Shown piece by piece: positions 1 to 8,414 of a stretch of 64,000 nt of DNA. The notes beneath the pieces were generated by a model. It did not search any database and was not told the origin of the DNA. It saw nothing but the letters and a program-made list of their open reading frames with translations. The first letter of the stretch is position 1, and the number at the start of each line of letters is the position of its first letter. The position numbers and the translations under genes were made by a program. Origin of the DNA: Desulfovibrio desulfuricans DSM 642 (GTDB taxonomy: Bacteria; Desulfobacterota; Desulfovibrionia; Desulfovibrionales; Desulfovibrionaceae); assembly GCF_000420465.1 (NCBI RefSeq), contig NZ_ATUZ01000015.1, positions 1 through 64,000 of the forward strand, written 5' to 3'.

Positions 1-30
1 TCCCTGTCAATTAATATTTTGACAAATTTC

Positions 31-144
31 GTTGATAGCCATGGAGGAGAGGGTACACCCGATCCCATTCCGAACTCGGAAGTTAAGCTCTCCATCGCCG
101 ATGATACTGCATAACGTCATGTGGGAAAGTAGGCCGCTGTCAAC
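31..144 (+). rRNA. rrf: 5S ribosomal RNA
   Basis: The stretch has the 5S signature: the conserved CCGAACTCGGAAGTTAAG block of loops B/C, followed by the TGTGGGAAAGTAGG block near the 3' end. The first nine bases (GTTGATAGC) pair with the last nine (GCTGTCAAC, one G-U pair), which sets the ends to within a base or two. It is probably the last gene of an rRNA operon whose 23S gene lies left of the window. A rho-independent terminator follows after about ten bases. Confidence 0.96.
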
Positions 145-153
145 GATTGCTCC

Positions 154-196
154 AAAGCCCCTTGCTGCTCAAAGCGCAAGGGGCTTTGTCTTTTCC
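154..196 (+). terminator. Rho-independent terminator of the rRNA operon
   Basis: A perfect 12-bp stem (AAAGCCCCTTGC / GCAAGGGGCTTT) with a short loop is followed by a T-rich tail, just downstream of 5S rRNA. It would end the rRNA operon transcript. Confidence 0.9.
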
Positions 197-322
197 TCCT
201 TCTACTACCCCCTCCCTTCCGTTCTTTTTTCCCCCTCGATTTTTATCGTTCCTCTCTGGTAGCGCGTCCAGAGCCCGTCAGCCGCATTTACGCAAACCCG
301 ACTTTTTGGGCCTGCCTGCGTC

Positions 323-381
323 AAAATTAGTTTTTTAATGCTCACGTACTTGAAGTACGCTGCGCTTAAAAAACTAATTTT
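323..381. repeat. Long inverted repeat with inner hairpin
   Basis: The arms AAAATTAGTTTTTTAA (323-338) and TTAAAAAACTAATTTT (366-381) are perfect 16-bp complements. Between them lies a second hairpin, CGTACT-tga-AGTACG (345-359). It could be a bidirectional terminator, a cruciform or a dispersed palindromic element. No gene reads into it directly except, possibly, read-through from the rRNA operon. Confidence 0.75.
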
Positions 382-1350
382 TCCTTGTCAGTCCACAAAA
401 ATGCGTATTTTGCAAATTCGCCCAACACCCGCACATCGCCTCCGCTCACGCTCCGGCGAGTCTAAGGATGGCAGCTCCACAACCATCTCCTGATCACGAC
501 CTGCAAAAGATAAGATGCTATAGGCAACGCACGACCACCACCTGATCTCGACCACTGAAAGGCAAGGGGGGAGGCGACGCCATAATCATCACATTTCTGA
601 CCCTTGAAAGGCAGGAGGAGTGACCAACAGAAAGTGACTTCAGGGTCTGTTTCTGGTCACGACCACAGCAAATCAAGTTTTCCGTGGCAACATAATTTTT
701 CACTAGTTCATTGTAACTGCTCGCCCGAATGTGTTGAACCTGACTCTGTAAGCTTTCTTTAATTACTGCCTGCAAAAGACATATGATGTTATCGACTCGC
801 CATTGGCATTATTAGTCGTAGGGCTTTCGCTTCGAGGTGACGAGGGGGAGTAATCAACACGTCTTGCCCGTGATGATGATCACAGCGAAGCCAGATTTTT
901 TGCGATGCAACAATTATTGCTGTGAGAGCAGTTTGATCCAACGGCCAGTTTTAACTGTATAATTGTTATCAGGGTAGTTTGCTGAAACGGACTTTATCCA
1001 AAGTAAATGCGTCATCAGGCATTTACGCGGCGCGGAGGGAGATCGCCTGACCGCGCGCAGCAAGGGAGGGAAGCTCCCGGAGCAACTGCCGCGTCGCCCT
1101 CGCCACACCGAGGTTATTGACAGTCCCTCTTGGGGGTGCTTCGTGGGGGATGCATGGTGGGCCGGAGTGTTGACGAAGTCAACACGACCAGAAATCACGA
1201 GCAGGTCGCGGCTTTGCCGCGCCGTCAGCGACGGATATCCGTGACTTTCCGCCCGGCGGTTATACCGCCGATGGCGGCCCAAACCCGCAGCGCGGTGTTT
1301 GGCAGCAGATTGTTGGGCGTAGCCCCATAACAGGCCCCGCCTTGCTGCGC

Positions 1351-1600
1351 GCCGCACAGGCGTCCCAAACTCCGCCGGACGGCGGAATCTCGTGCCCGAA
1401 GGGCAGCAAAGACTCCAGCTTTACGGTGAACCTAAATTGCCCACCGCACAGGCGTCCCAAGCTTCGCCTGGGGCGAACCCCAATGCTGAAGGACAGCAAA
1501 AAATCAATTCATGGTGAACATAAATCGCCCGCCGACAGGCGCACCAAACCCGGCGGGGAGACAGGATCCCGTGCTCAAAGGCCAACAAATTACAGCTAAT
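1351..1600. repeat. Three imperfect tandem copies of a ~90-bp unit
   Basis: Each copy starts with a GCCG(C)ACAGGCGTCCCAA-like block, at about 1351, 1443 and 1531, so the periods are 92 and 88 bp. Each continues through a GC-rich palindromic stretch, a GGCAGCAAA / GGACAGCAAA / GGCCAACAA block and, in copies 1 and 2, TTTACGGTGAACCTAAATTGCCC / its TCATGGTGAACATAAATCGCCC variant. Copy 3 decays after about 65 bp. No convincing protein is encoded across the copies. Confidence 0.7.
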
Positions 1601-1873
1601 TCTCAAAAGCTAATTCTCGACCACTTGAAAGCAGAATTTATAAATTCCTTCCGGTTCTGCGTTCAGGCAGTTCTGTGCGCCGTACTGAGCATGAAAAAAA
1701 ATTAGTTCTGCATCCTTCTCAACCTCCAATGCACAGCGAAATCTTTGACGAATTTGCGCATGGACTATATGTTTAAATCAGTAACGCCGGGTTGAAGTGG
1801 AATGGCCGAGCAAATTTTGTCATACCGTGTATCCCTCGAGAATCCATGAGTATGCTGGACGCAGGAGAATTCC

Positions 1874-2578
1874 ATGAAGTTTACCTCAGTCAATTTGCTG
1901 GATGAACTGGCCAAGCCGGAATTCTCCTCGCTGCTTTCCGCTTTTCATGAGCGCAGTTTCTCCAAAAACAGCATGATTTTTACGCCCAGCTATGATGAAG
2001 AGCTGGAAAGTTCCCCAACGTCAGTTTCTTCAGCAGGGGAACGGCTGACAGCCGGCAATTATGTGTTCATTGTGAGCAAGGGCCTTGTGCGCGTATATCT
2101 TGCCTATGGCGAAAAGGAATTTACCCTCGCCTTTCTCAAACCGGGCGATGTGTACGTCAGCCACTCCAGCGCACAGGTTCAGGCTGTGGAAGATACCACA
2201 ATCCTGCTGGTGGACACGCCCACGTTTAACCAGCGCATGATGTCCGTGCCGCAGTTTACGGTGACTGTTGTGCGGGTGCTTGGCGGTATTCTCAAAAATA
2301 CGTTTAGTATTGTGGATGGCCTTGCTCTGCGTGATGTTTCTGCCCGCCTGGCTCGTCATCTTGTTTCTGCCGCGCAAGAAAACGCCCCCGGTCCTGATGG
2401 CCGCCGCCGCGCCCGCCTGCAGCTTTCGGGCGAGATGTTGGCCCAGACCCTCGGGGCGTCCCGCCAGACCATTTCCACCCTGCTGACCGACCTGACCCGC
2501 TCGGGCATTCTGCTCAAGGAGCAGCGCGGCGTGTATTGCATTCTCGACGAAGGTCGTCTTCGCGAACTTCTGGACTAA
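1874..2578 (+). CDS. cooA: CooA-like CRP/FNR-family CO-responsive regulator
   Basis: This 234-residue protein has the CRP/FNR layout. A cyclic-nucleotide-binding-type beta barrel (about 15-125) holds the LKPGDVYVSHSS stretch, a long dimer helix follows (about 125-160), and the winged helix-turn-helix ends with LGASRQTISTLL (about 193-204). It aligns with Rhodospirillum rubrum CooA. The ferrous haem ligand His77 corresponds to His97 here, but the ferric ligand Cys75 is Val95 and there is no Pro at position 2. Residues 41-57 look like an insertion relative to R. rubrum CooA. The start follows a good ribosome site (AGGAG). It lies directly upstream of cooS and cooC, as in D. vulgaris, which supports a role as their CO-dependent activator. 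Haem binding itself is inferred from family membership. Confidence 0.85.
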   Translation: MKFTSVNLLDELAKPEFSSLLSAFHERSFSKNSMIFTPSYDEELESSPTSVSSAGERLTAGNYVFIVSKGLVRVYLAYGEKEFTLAFLKPGDVYVSHSSAQVQAVEDTTILLVDTPTFNQRMMSVPQFTVTVVRVLGGILKNTFSIVDGLALRDVSARLARHLVSAAQENAPGPDGRRRARLQLSGEMLAQTLGASRQTISTLLTDLTRSGILLKEQRGVYCILDEGRLRELLD

Positions 2579-2649
2579 CCCGCCAAGATTTTCTTCTGCT
2601 CTGGCATTTCAACCTCTCAATTTCAGACTATTTTGCTATTATTTTTATG

Positions 2650-2692
2650 GCATATTTAAAAATAATATAATAATTTCAAATTATTAATATGC
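2650..2692. repeat. AT-rich inverted repeat between cooA and cooS
   Basis: Nested complementary arms are GCATATT (2650-2656) with AATATGC (2686-2692), and AATAATTT (2669-2676) with AAATTATT (2678-2685). It sits just upstream of the candidate CooA site. It may act as an AT-rich upstream element, a cruciform, or a weak terminator for cooA. Confidence 0.5.
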
Positions 2693-2715
2693 TATAAAAA
2701 TCATTGCCGTGCCTT

Positions 2716-2731
2716 TGTCGCACATCTGACA
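2716..2731 (+). promoter_or_regulatory. Candidate CooA-binding site upstream of cooS
   Basis: The sequence TGTCG-N6-TGACA fits the TGTCR-N6-YGACA pattern described for CooA sites. It lies about 90 bp before the cooS start, between the regulator gene and its presumed target. The right half-site TGACA could double as a -35 element, the arrangement expected for class II activation. The assignment rests on pattern and context only. Confidence 0.65.
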
Positions 2732-2820
2732 GACGCTCTTTCCTGACTGTGATACCAGTATGACAAAGATAGCGGCGCAGACTTGGCGCGCCGTGTAACC
2801 TCAAGTTTTGTGGGGCAGCT

Positions 2821-4716
2821 ATGGAAAGCAAGAAGCGCGACATCAATGACATGTCCATATGGGATGATGCCAAAAGTATGCTGGCAAAGGCCAGAGCAGA
2901 TGGCGTGGAAACTGCCTGGGACAGGCTGGATCAGCAAACGCCGCATTGCCGTTTTTGCGAGCTTGGCACCACCTGCCGCAACTGCGTCATGGGGCCGTGC
3001 CGCATCAGTGCCAAGGCCGAGCCTGGTGGAAAACTTTCTCGCGGCGTGTGTGGCGCAGACGCCGATGTGATTGTGGCCCGCAACTTTGGCCGTTTTATCG
3101 CTGGCGGCTCTGCCGGGCATTCCGATCACGGACGTGATGTGATCGAGGCTCTGGAGGCCGTGGTGGAAGGCCGCGCCCCCGGCTACCAGATTCGGGACGA
3201 GGCCAAACTGCGGCGTATTGCTGCCGAACTGGGCGTTGCAACAGAGGGGCGCGATGCCCTTGATGTGGCCGCCGATGTGGTGGATGCCTGCTACAGCGAT
3301 TTTGGCAGCAGGCGCAAGGCGGTCAATTTTGTCTCCCGGGTTCCGGCCAAGCGCCGCGAGCTGTGGGAAAAACTCGACATAACTCCGCGCGGCGTTGACC
3401 GCGAAATTGCCGAAATGATGCACCGCACCCACATGGGCTGCGATAACGATGCGCCCAATACCATGCTGCATGCGGCGCGTTGCGCCCTGGCCGATGGCTG
3501 GGCTGGCTCCATGATCGCCACGGAGCTGTGCGACGTGCTTTTTGGTACTCCCAAGCCCAAGATGTCCACCGCCAACCTTGGCGTAATCAAAAAGGACACG
3601 GTCAACATATTGGTGCACGGCCACAATCCTGTGGTGTCCGAGATGATTCTGGACGCTGCCCGTGACCCTGAAATGATCGAGCTTGCCAAAAAGAACGGAG
3701 CAACCGGCATCACCGTGGCTGGGCTGTGCTGTACCGGCAATGAACTGCTCATGCGGCAGGGCATCCCCATGGCGGGCAACCACCTGATGACGGAGCTGGC
3801 AATCGTGACCGGCGCTGTGGAAGTTGTGGTGGTGGACTACCAGTGCATCATGCCGAGCCTCGTGCAGGTGGCTGGCTGCTATCACACCCGCTTTATCGAC
3901 ACCGCCGCCAAGGCGCGCTTTACCGGGGCCATCCATTTTAATTTCCATCCCGAAAATGCGCGGGAAGAAGCCCGCAAGATCGTACGCATGGCGGTGGATG
4001 CATTCTTGGAGCGTGACCCCAAGCGTGTGGAAATCCCCGGCGAACCTGTCAGCATCATGACCGGTTTTTCCAACGAGGCCATTCTTGAGGCCTTGGGCGG
4101 TTCGCTTGACCCCCTGCTGGATGCCGTCAAGGCTGGCACTGTGCGCGGGTTTGTGGGCGTGGTTGGATGCAACAACCCCAAGATCAAGCACGACTCGGCC
4201 AACGTGGGCCTCATGAAGGCGCTTATCAAAAAAGATATTATGGTTCTGGCCACAGGCTGCGTCACCACAGCGGCGGGCAAGGCCGGGCTGCTGGTGCCCG
4301 AGGGCGCTTCCATGGCCGGGCCGGGGCTGCAAAAACTGTGCGGGGCGCTGGGCATTCCGCCTGTGCTGCACCTCGGCAGTTGCGTGGACAACGCCCGTAT
4401 TTTGCAGTTGTGCGCGCTGATCGCCAATGCCCTTGGCGTGGATATTTCCGATCTGCCCGTGGGCGCATCCTCGCCGGAATGGTATTCTGAAAAAGCGGCG
4501 GCCATAGGCCTTTATGCGGTTGCCAGCGGCATTTACACGCATCTGGGCCTGCCGCCCAACATTCTCGGCTCGGAAAAGGTGACGGATATAGCCTTGAACG
4601 GTTTGGAACAGATTGTGGGCGCATCCTTTGTGGTCAATGACGATCCCGAAAAGGCGGCTGATCTGCTGGATGCGCGCATCCGTCAGAAGCGGCAGGGTCT
4701 TGGCCTGCAACCCTAG
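2821..4716 (+). CDS. cooS: Anaerobic Ni-Fe carbon monoxide dehydrogenase, catalytic subunit
   Basis: CooS oxidises CO to CO2 in the cytoplasm at a Ni-Fe-S C-cluster. At 631 residues it has normal family length. The N-terminal cysteines C43, C46, C52, C55, C60 and C77 supply the D- and B-clusters. The C43-x2-C46 spacing, rather than the longer spacing of most CODHs, is that of the [2Fe-2S] D-cluster of D. vulgaris CODH. C-cluster ligand candidates are all present: HGHNP (266-270), GLCCTGNE (C303/C304), DYQC (C342), VVGC (C450), ATGC (C480) and LGSC (C521). The ATG at 2821 follows GGGG. cooC lies 86 bp downstream. No cooF or hydrogenase gene is adjacent, so the electron acceptor is not encoded here. 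Confidence 0.97.
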   Translation: MESKKRDINDMSIWDDAKSMLAKARADGVETAWDRLDQQTPHCRFCELGTTCRNCVMGPCRISAKAEPGGKLSRGVCGADADVIVARNFGRFIAGGSAGHSDHGRDVIEALEAVVEGRAPGYQIRDEAKLRRIAAELGVATEGRDALDVAADVVDACYSDFGSRRKAVNFVSRVPAKRRELWEKLDITPRGVDREIAEMMHRTHMGCDNDAPNTMLHAARCALADGWAGSMIATELCDVLFGTPKPKMSTANLGVIKKDTVNILVHGHNPVVSEMILDAARDPEMIELAKKNGATGITVAGLCCTGNELLMRQGIPMAGNHLMTELAIVTGAVEVVVVDYQCIMPSLVQVAGCYHTRFIDTAAKARFTGAIHFNFHPENAREEARKIVRMAVDAFLERDPKRVEIPGEPVSIMTGFSNEAILEALGGSLDPLLDAVKAGTVRGFVGVVGCNNPKIKHDSANVGLMKALIKKDIMVLATGCVTTAAGKAGLLVPEGASMAGPGLQKLCGALGIPPVLHLGSCVDNARILQLCALIANALGVDISDLPVGASSPEWYSEKAAAIGLYAVASGIYTHLGLPPNILGSEKVTDIALNGLEQIVGASFVVNDDPEKAADLLDARIRQKRQGLGLQP

Positions 4717-4802
4717 GCCAGTGTTTTTTGCAGGGCGGGTGGGCAGGGCCTGTCCGCCCTGTGTAAGGCGCAAGGACAAGTAATAAACCACAGGGGGATT
4801 GC

Positions 4803-5606
4803 ATGAAGATTGCCATTTCTGGCAAGGGCGGCGTGGGCAAAACCTCCATCACCGCCTGGCTTGGCGATTATCTGGCGCGGCGCGGAGAAAAAGTCTGGCT
4901 TGTGGATGCCGACACGGCGCTTTCGCTCGGGCAGGCCTCTGGTCTGGCGCGGGCTGATCTGCCGGAGGCCCTCACCCAGCGCGCCGCATTGATTGAAGAA
5001 CGCATTCGCCCCGCAGGCAAGGGCGGCATGATGGATCTTGATCCGCATGTCAGCGATCTGCCCGAGGCTCTGTCAGCCCCCATGCCTGTTGTGGGGGAAG
5101 GGGCGAAAACAGCAGGAGACAAACGCCTGCTGGTCATGGGGCCCTTGACCAGCGCCGGGGGCGGCTGCGCTTGTGAAAGCAACGCCCTGCTCAAGGCCCT
5201 GCTGGCGCATCTGGTGCTCGACAGGCGTGAATGGGTGCTGGTGGACATGGAGGCCGGTGTGGAGCACCTGGGCCGGGGAACCGTGGCCCATGTGGATGCC
5301 CTGCTGGTGGTATCCGAGCCGAGTATGCGCTCGCTGGAAACAGCGGCGGAGGTTGCCCGTATGGCTGGAGATCTGGGCCTGCACCGTCAGGTGCTGGTGC
5401 TGAACAAGGCCACTCCTGACCAGGTCGCAGACCTGCCGCCTATTGCCGATCTGCCGCAACAGCGCATCAGTATGCCTGATCTTGAGGCGCTACGGGCGCG
5501 CCAGTTGCGCTCCGGTTCTGTTCTGGGGCTGGGCGATGAAACAGAAAAGATGCTGGATAGCTTTTGCGCCAGCCTGCTGCAAAAAATTGAAGGCGAATCC
5601 GTCTAA
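4803..5606 (+). CDS. cooC: CODH nickel-insertion ATPase CooC
   Basis: This 267-residue protein belongs to the MinD/SIMIBI P-loop ATPases. The deviant Walker A GKGGVGKT lies at residues 7-14, followed by VWLVDAD (31-37), and LVDMEAG further on. CooC hydrolyses ATP to help load nickel into the C-cluster of CooS. It is preceded by a strong AGGGGG ribosome site and follows cooS in the same direction, so the two are probably co-transcribed. A rho-independent terminator lies about 100 bp downstream. I recognise no CooC-type CxC metal site with certainty. Confidence 0.93.
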   Translation: MKIAISGKGGVGKTSITAWLGDYLARRGEKVWLVDADTALSLGQASGLARADLPEALTQRAALIEERIRPAGKGGMMDLDPHVSDLPEALSAPMPVVGEGAKTAGDKRLLVMGPLTSAGGGCACESNALLKALLAHLVLDRREWVLVDMEAGVEHLGRGTVAHVDALLVVSEPSMRSLETAAEVARMAGDLGLHRQVLVLNKATPDQVADLPPIADLPQQRISMPDLEALRARQLRSGSVLGLGDETEKMLDSFCASLLQKIEGESV

Positions 5607-5702
5607 CGAAGGGAGCGCAGGCTTGCCCAACAAGCGGCCTTGACCCTGTCTTGCAGGGGATAACTGCGGCAGATTTTTGAGAATTCAAGCCATGAAGTTC
5701 AG

Positions 5703-5726
5703 GCCCCGGTTATGCCGGGGCTTTTT
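5703..5726 (+). terminator. Rho-independent terminator after cooSC
   Basis: The stem GCCCCGG / CCGGGGC with a 5-nt loop is followed by TTTTT. It would end the cooSC transcript and separates it from the convergent EIIC-EAL gene. Confidence 0.88.
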
Positions 5727-5764
5727 GCGTGATGGGGCATGCAGAAAAAACATCTGCTGCTGCC

Positions 5765-7936
5765 TTAGGCTTCCAGATCCGTTTGTCCGTTGTAGCGCAG
5801 CACAAAGTCCAGGCAGTCCGCGCCAGAAAGCGGGCGGCTGAAATAATAGCCCTGAAACGTATGGTAGCCGATGCCCGTAAAAATGCGCAACTGCTGCTCG
5901 TCTTCCACGCCCTCCACCACAGTGGTTATGCGCAGGCTGCGGCTCAAATCCAGAATGCTGCGCACGATCTGTTCCTGCACGTTGCTGTTGAGGCTTTCCG
6001 TCAGGGATCGGTCAACCTTGACCGTTGTCACAGGGAATGCGCGTATGTAGCGCAGCGATGTGTGCCCCATGCCGAAATCATCAATGGCAAGGCGTACTCC
6101 AAGCACACGCAGCCGGGTGAGCAGATCAAGGGTGCGGGCGTCTGGCTCCAGAATGGAAGATTCCGTAATTTCCAGTTCAAGCTGGGTGGGTGTAAGGCCC
6201 AGACCGTGCAGCGTACCAAGCACCATCTGGGCAAAGTTGGCATTGCGCAGCTGGCTGGGAGTGATATTGACGGCGATCACAAGGTCATGCGGAACCGTGG
6301 GATTCCATGCCGCGCGCAGTTTGCAGGCCTCAAGCAGTACAAACTTGCCCAGCCGGTCAATGAGGTTTGTGTCTTCGGCAAGCGCAACAATAATGGGTGG
6401 GGCCACCGGGCCATATATGGGGTGATCCCATCGCAGCAGGGCTTCCACGCCTGCCACGCGTTTTGCTGCATGGTCGCACTGTGGCTGAAATACAAGATAA
6501 AGTTGACCGTCATTGGCGTTAAGCGATCGTTCAAGGTCATTGGCAAGCGTGTGAGCCAGGCGGCCCACTTCGCCGGGAATGTTTAGGCACTTGCGATTGT
6601 CGGAAGAACCAGAATCGCAGCGGCTGGCAATTTGCAGCAGGCTATGCATGACCTGTTTGCCGTGCTTTTCGCGCACAGCGTCAGAGAGGGCCACAAAGGG
6701 CAGATATATGAGAAAGCCCAGCCCAAGGTTAATCATCTGCAAAATGGAGCCGTTGATGCTGCCAGTCGCCACATAGCCGCTGACCAGGGGGGGGGTGGTC
6801 CAGGCAACGCCCACCGTGGTATGCGGCACGAAGCCAATAATTGTTGCGAGGTAGGCCACTACGGTTTGTACCGCCGGCACCAGAAGAAAAGGAATGGCAA
6901 ATGCGGGGTTGAGCATCAGGGGAATGCCAAAAATAAGTGGCTCATTGACGTTGCACAGGGCCGGGACCAGCGCCAGCAGGCAGAGTTTTTTCATACCCCA
7001 GTCGCGGCAGCGTACCAGAACGGCAAAGCACAGGGCCAGGGTGGAGCCAGAGCCGCCCATGCGCGTAAATGTATCAAAAAATATTTTTGTAAAAACAAAA
7101 GGCGGCTCGTTGCCATGCATTATGGCTTTGGCATTAACGAGGCCCGCAGGGCTGAGGATGTTCACATCCACAGAATTGAGCACGTTGGGGCCATGAGCGC
7201 CGAAAAACCAGAGCACCTGCGAGGTGAAGCTGTAGAGCAGGCCAAAGCCGAGGCCATTGCCGCTATGCTGAAAGGGCAGGGTAAGCAGTTTGCTTGTTGC
7301 TGCATGCAGGTCTGTTGCTCCCCATAGCGTCAGCAGAAAGCGGATAAACCCGAAAAGCAAGATTGTTGCCATGGCCGCAGGCATAACCGTGACCACGTCG
7401 CGCACAACCGGATCATGCCCGGCCATTTCTTCCGATAGATGAAAAATCCGGTACCGCGCAAGGCGCACAAATACGGCGCTGCCTGCCATCGCCACGCACA
7501 TGGCAAGCAGAAGGCCTCTGTCCATGGAAAAGCTGATGGTCCAGGAACTTGTTTCTTCCGGCGCCACAATGACAAAAAAGCAGGAGAGAACCACCAGCGA
7601 ACTCAGCATGGGGCTGACGGCTGGGGCAGAGGGGTTGGTCAGGTTGGCCCGCATGGCGCTGGCGCCGCCCAGTGCACAGGCCAGGGCCAGGGCGGATATG
7701 CCGAATGTGCCTGCCACAAGGGTGTCGCACGCGCGCATTCCCACGGGGCCGAGCAGTGCGTCAACGGCATTTTGCGCGGCTTCAAAGGGCAAATTGCGTA
7801 GCAGCAGGGTGAATGAGCCGATCATTATGAGCGGCAAAACAATGAACAGCCCTCGCCGTATGGCAAGAAAAAATGGCTTCCCGCTCAAATTATCAAGCAG
7901 GCACAAGAGGGATTGGACTAACTGTTTGCTGTTCAT
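5765..7936 (-). CDS. PTS EIIC (lactose/cellobiose-type) membrane domain fused to an EAL phosphodiesterase domain
   Basis: The 723-residue protein joins two domains. Residues about 10-425 form a multi-pass PTS EIIC of the cellobiose/lactose family, with FGAHGPNVL (245-253) and NEPLIFGIPLMLNP (331-344). Residues about 470-715 form an EAL domain whose catalytic motifs are kept: EALLRW (498-503), ELEITES (587-593), IDDFG (618-622), K640, EGVE (675-678) and QGYYFSRPL (695-703). It should therefore hydrolyse c-di-GMP. No EIIA or EIIB domain is fused or adjacent, so the EIIC half more likely senses a sugar, or the phosphorylation state of the PTS, than transports one. The gene stands alone, convergent with cooC. 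The ATG at 7936 is the only sensible start. Confidence 0.88.
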   Translation of the reverse strand: MNSKQLVQSLLCLLDNLSGKPFFLAIRRGLFIVLPLIMIGSFTLLLRNLPFEAAQNAVDALLGPVGMRACDTLVAGTFGISALALACALGGASAMRANLTNPSAPAVSPMLSSLVVLSCFFVIVAPEETSSWTISFSMDRGLLLAMCVAMAGSAVFVRLARYRIFHLSEEMAGHDPVVRDVVTVMPAAMATILLFGFIRFLLTLWGATDLHAATSKLLTLPFQHSGNGLGFGLLYSFTSQVLWFFGAHGPNVLNSVDVNILSPAGLVNAKAIMHGNEPPFVFTKIFFDTFTRMGGSGSTLALCFAVLVRCRDWGMKKLCLLALVPALCNVNEPLIFGIPLMLNPAFAIPFLLVPAVQTVVAYLATIIGFVPHTTVGVAWTTPPLVSGYVATGSINGSILQMINLGLGFLIYLPFVALSDAVREKHGKQVMHSLLQIASRCDSGSSDNRKCLNIPGEVGRLAHTLANDLERSLNANDGQLYLVFQPQCDHAAKRVAGVEALLRWDHPIYGPVAPPIIVALAEDTNLIDRLGKFVLLEACKLRAAWNPTVPHDLVIAVNITPSQLRNANFAQMVLGTLHGLGLTPTQLELEITESSILEPDARTLDLLTRLRVLGVRLAIDDFGMGHTSLRYIRAFPVTTVKVDRSLTESLNSNVQEQIVRSILDLSRSLRITTVVEGVEDEQQLRIFTGIGYHTFQGYYFSRPLSGADCLDFVLRYNGQTDLEA

Positions 7937-8414
7937 ATGCAGTATGTCGCTTGCAAGTCCACCTTCTACGGCTCAGTGCGTACGGTCAGGCTGTGAGCCG
8001 TTTGATCGAATTCGTGTCAAAGACCTCATAAAGGCAACGGCATCAGGGTTCGCCGCGCCAGCCTGCAAGCTGTCTGCAATTGCACCCGGCAGAAATATCT
8101 GTTTGAGCGATCCTGCCATGCATGTTGGATGACTTATTATCAACCTGTGTAATATCAGGATAAAAAACAATCAAGCGCTCAGGGATGTTAGCGGCAAAGA
8201 TCGTACGATTTTCAGAAGAAAGGGAGGAGGGCAGATCGGCAGGCAGTTCTGGTGGTGAGTGCACTTGCAAGCTTGAGCACAATAAAGAGTATGCCACATC
8301 AATGGTTCACTATCTTCTACCGCATGCGCAAGAAAAACGGCGGCTTACCTTGAACCGTAAGCCGCCGTTTATGCATTTCAAAAGGCTGAATTTTGAGTAT
8401 GTGAAAAACAGAGG
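7937..8414. other. Intergenic region between the EIIC-EAL gene and the SYLF gene
   Basis: This 478-bp stretch must contain the promoter of the leftward EIIC-EAL gene. Its right part carries the terminator of the SYLF gene. Open frames inside it are short and have no recognisable product. No other structured element was seen. Confidence 0.5.
8330..8370 (-). terminator. Rho-independent terminator of the lipoprotein-SYLF unit
   Basis: A 14-bp perfect stem (AAACGGCGGCTTAC / GTAAGCCGCCGTTT, 8335-8348 with 8357-8370) is followed by a T-run when read on the minus strand. It lies about 45 bp beyond the stop codon of the SYLF gene. Confidence 0.9.

Larger units (their letters stand above)
197..1873. 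other. 1.7-kb region without credible genes, repeat-rich
   Basis: Open frames here (for example 914-1357 minus, 1342-1599 plus) have low-complexity, arginine- and serine-rich products, no good ribosome sites and no recognisable family. They look like chance frames over repeats. The region holds a long inverted repeat (323-381) and three tandem copies of a roughly 90-bp unit (1351-1600). It also holds degenerate copies of short motifs: CCTGCAAAAGA at about 500 and 769, and a CTCGACCACTTGAAAGGCAG-like motif at about 546, 596 and 1616. The last 30 bases contain the ribosome site of the cooA-like gene. No promoter could be placed with confidence. Confidence 0.6.

Noticed and set aside
914-1357. 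147-codon leftward frame after the rRNA operon
   Set aside because: There is no ribosome site, the composition is Arg/Ser-rich and it overlaps repeat sequence. It is not supported as a gene.
1351-1600. CRISPR array
   Set aside because: There are only three copies, the unit is about 90 bp, the copies are imperfect and no constant-repeat/variable-spacer pattern exists. No cas gene is present in the window.
2701-4791. Long (696-codon) open frame on the strand opposite cooS
   Set aside because: It is the antisense shadow of a GC-rich gene. The product is rich in His, Gln and Gly, has no recognisable domain, and cooS explains the region.
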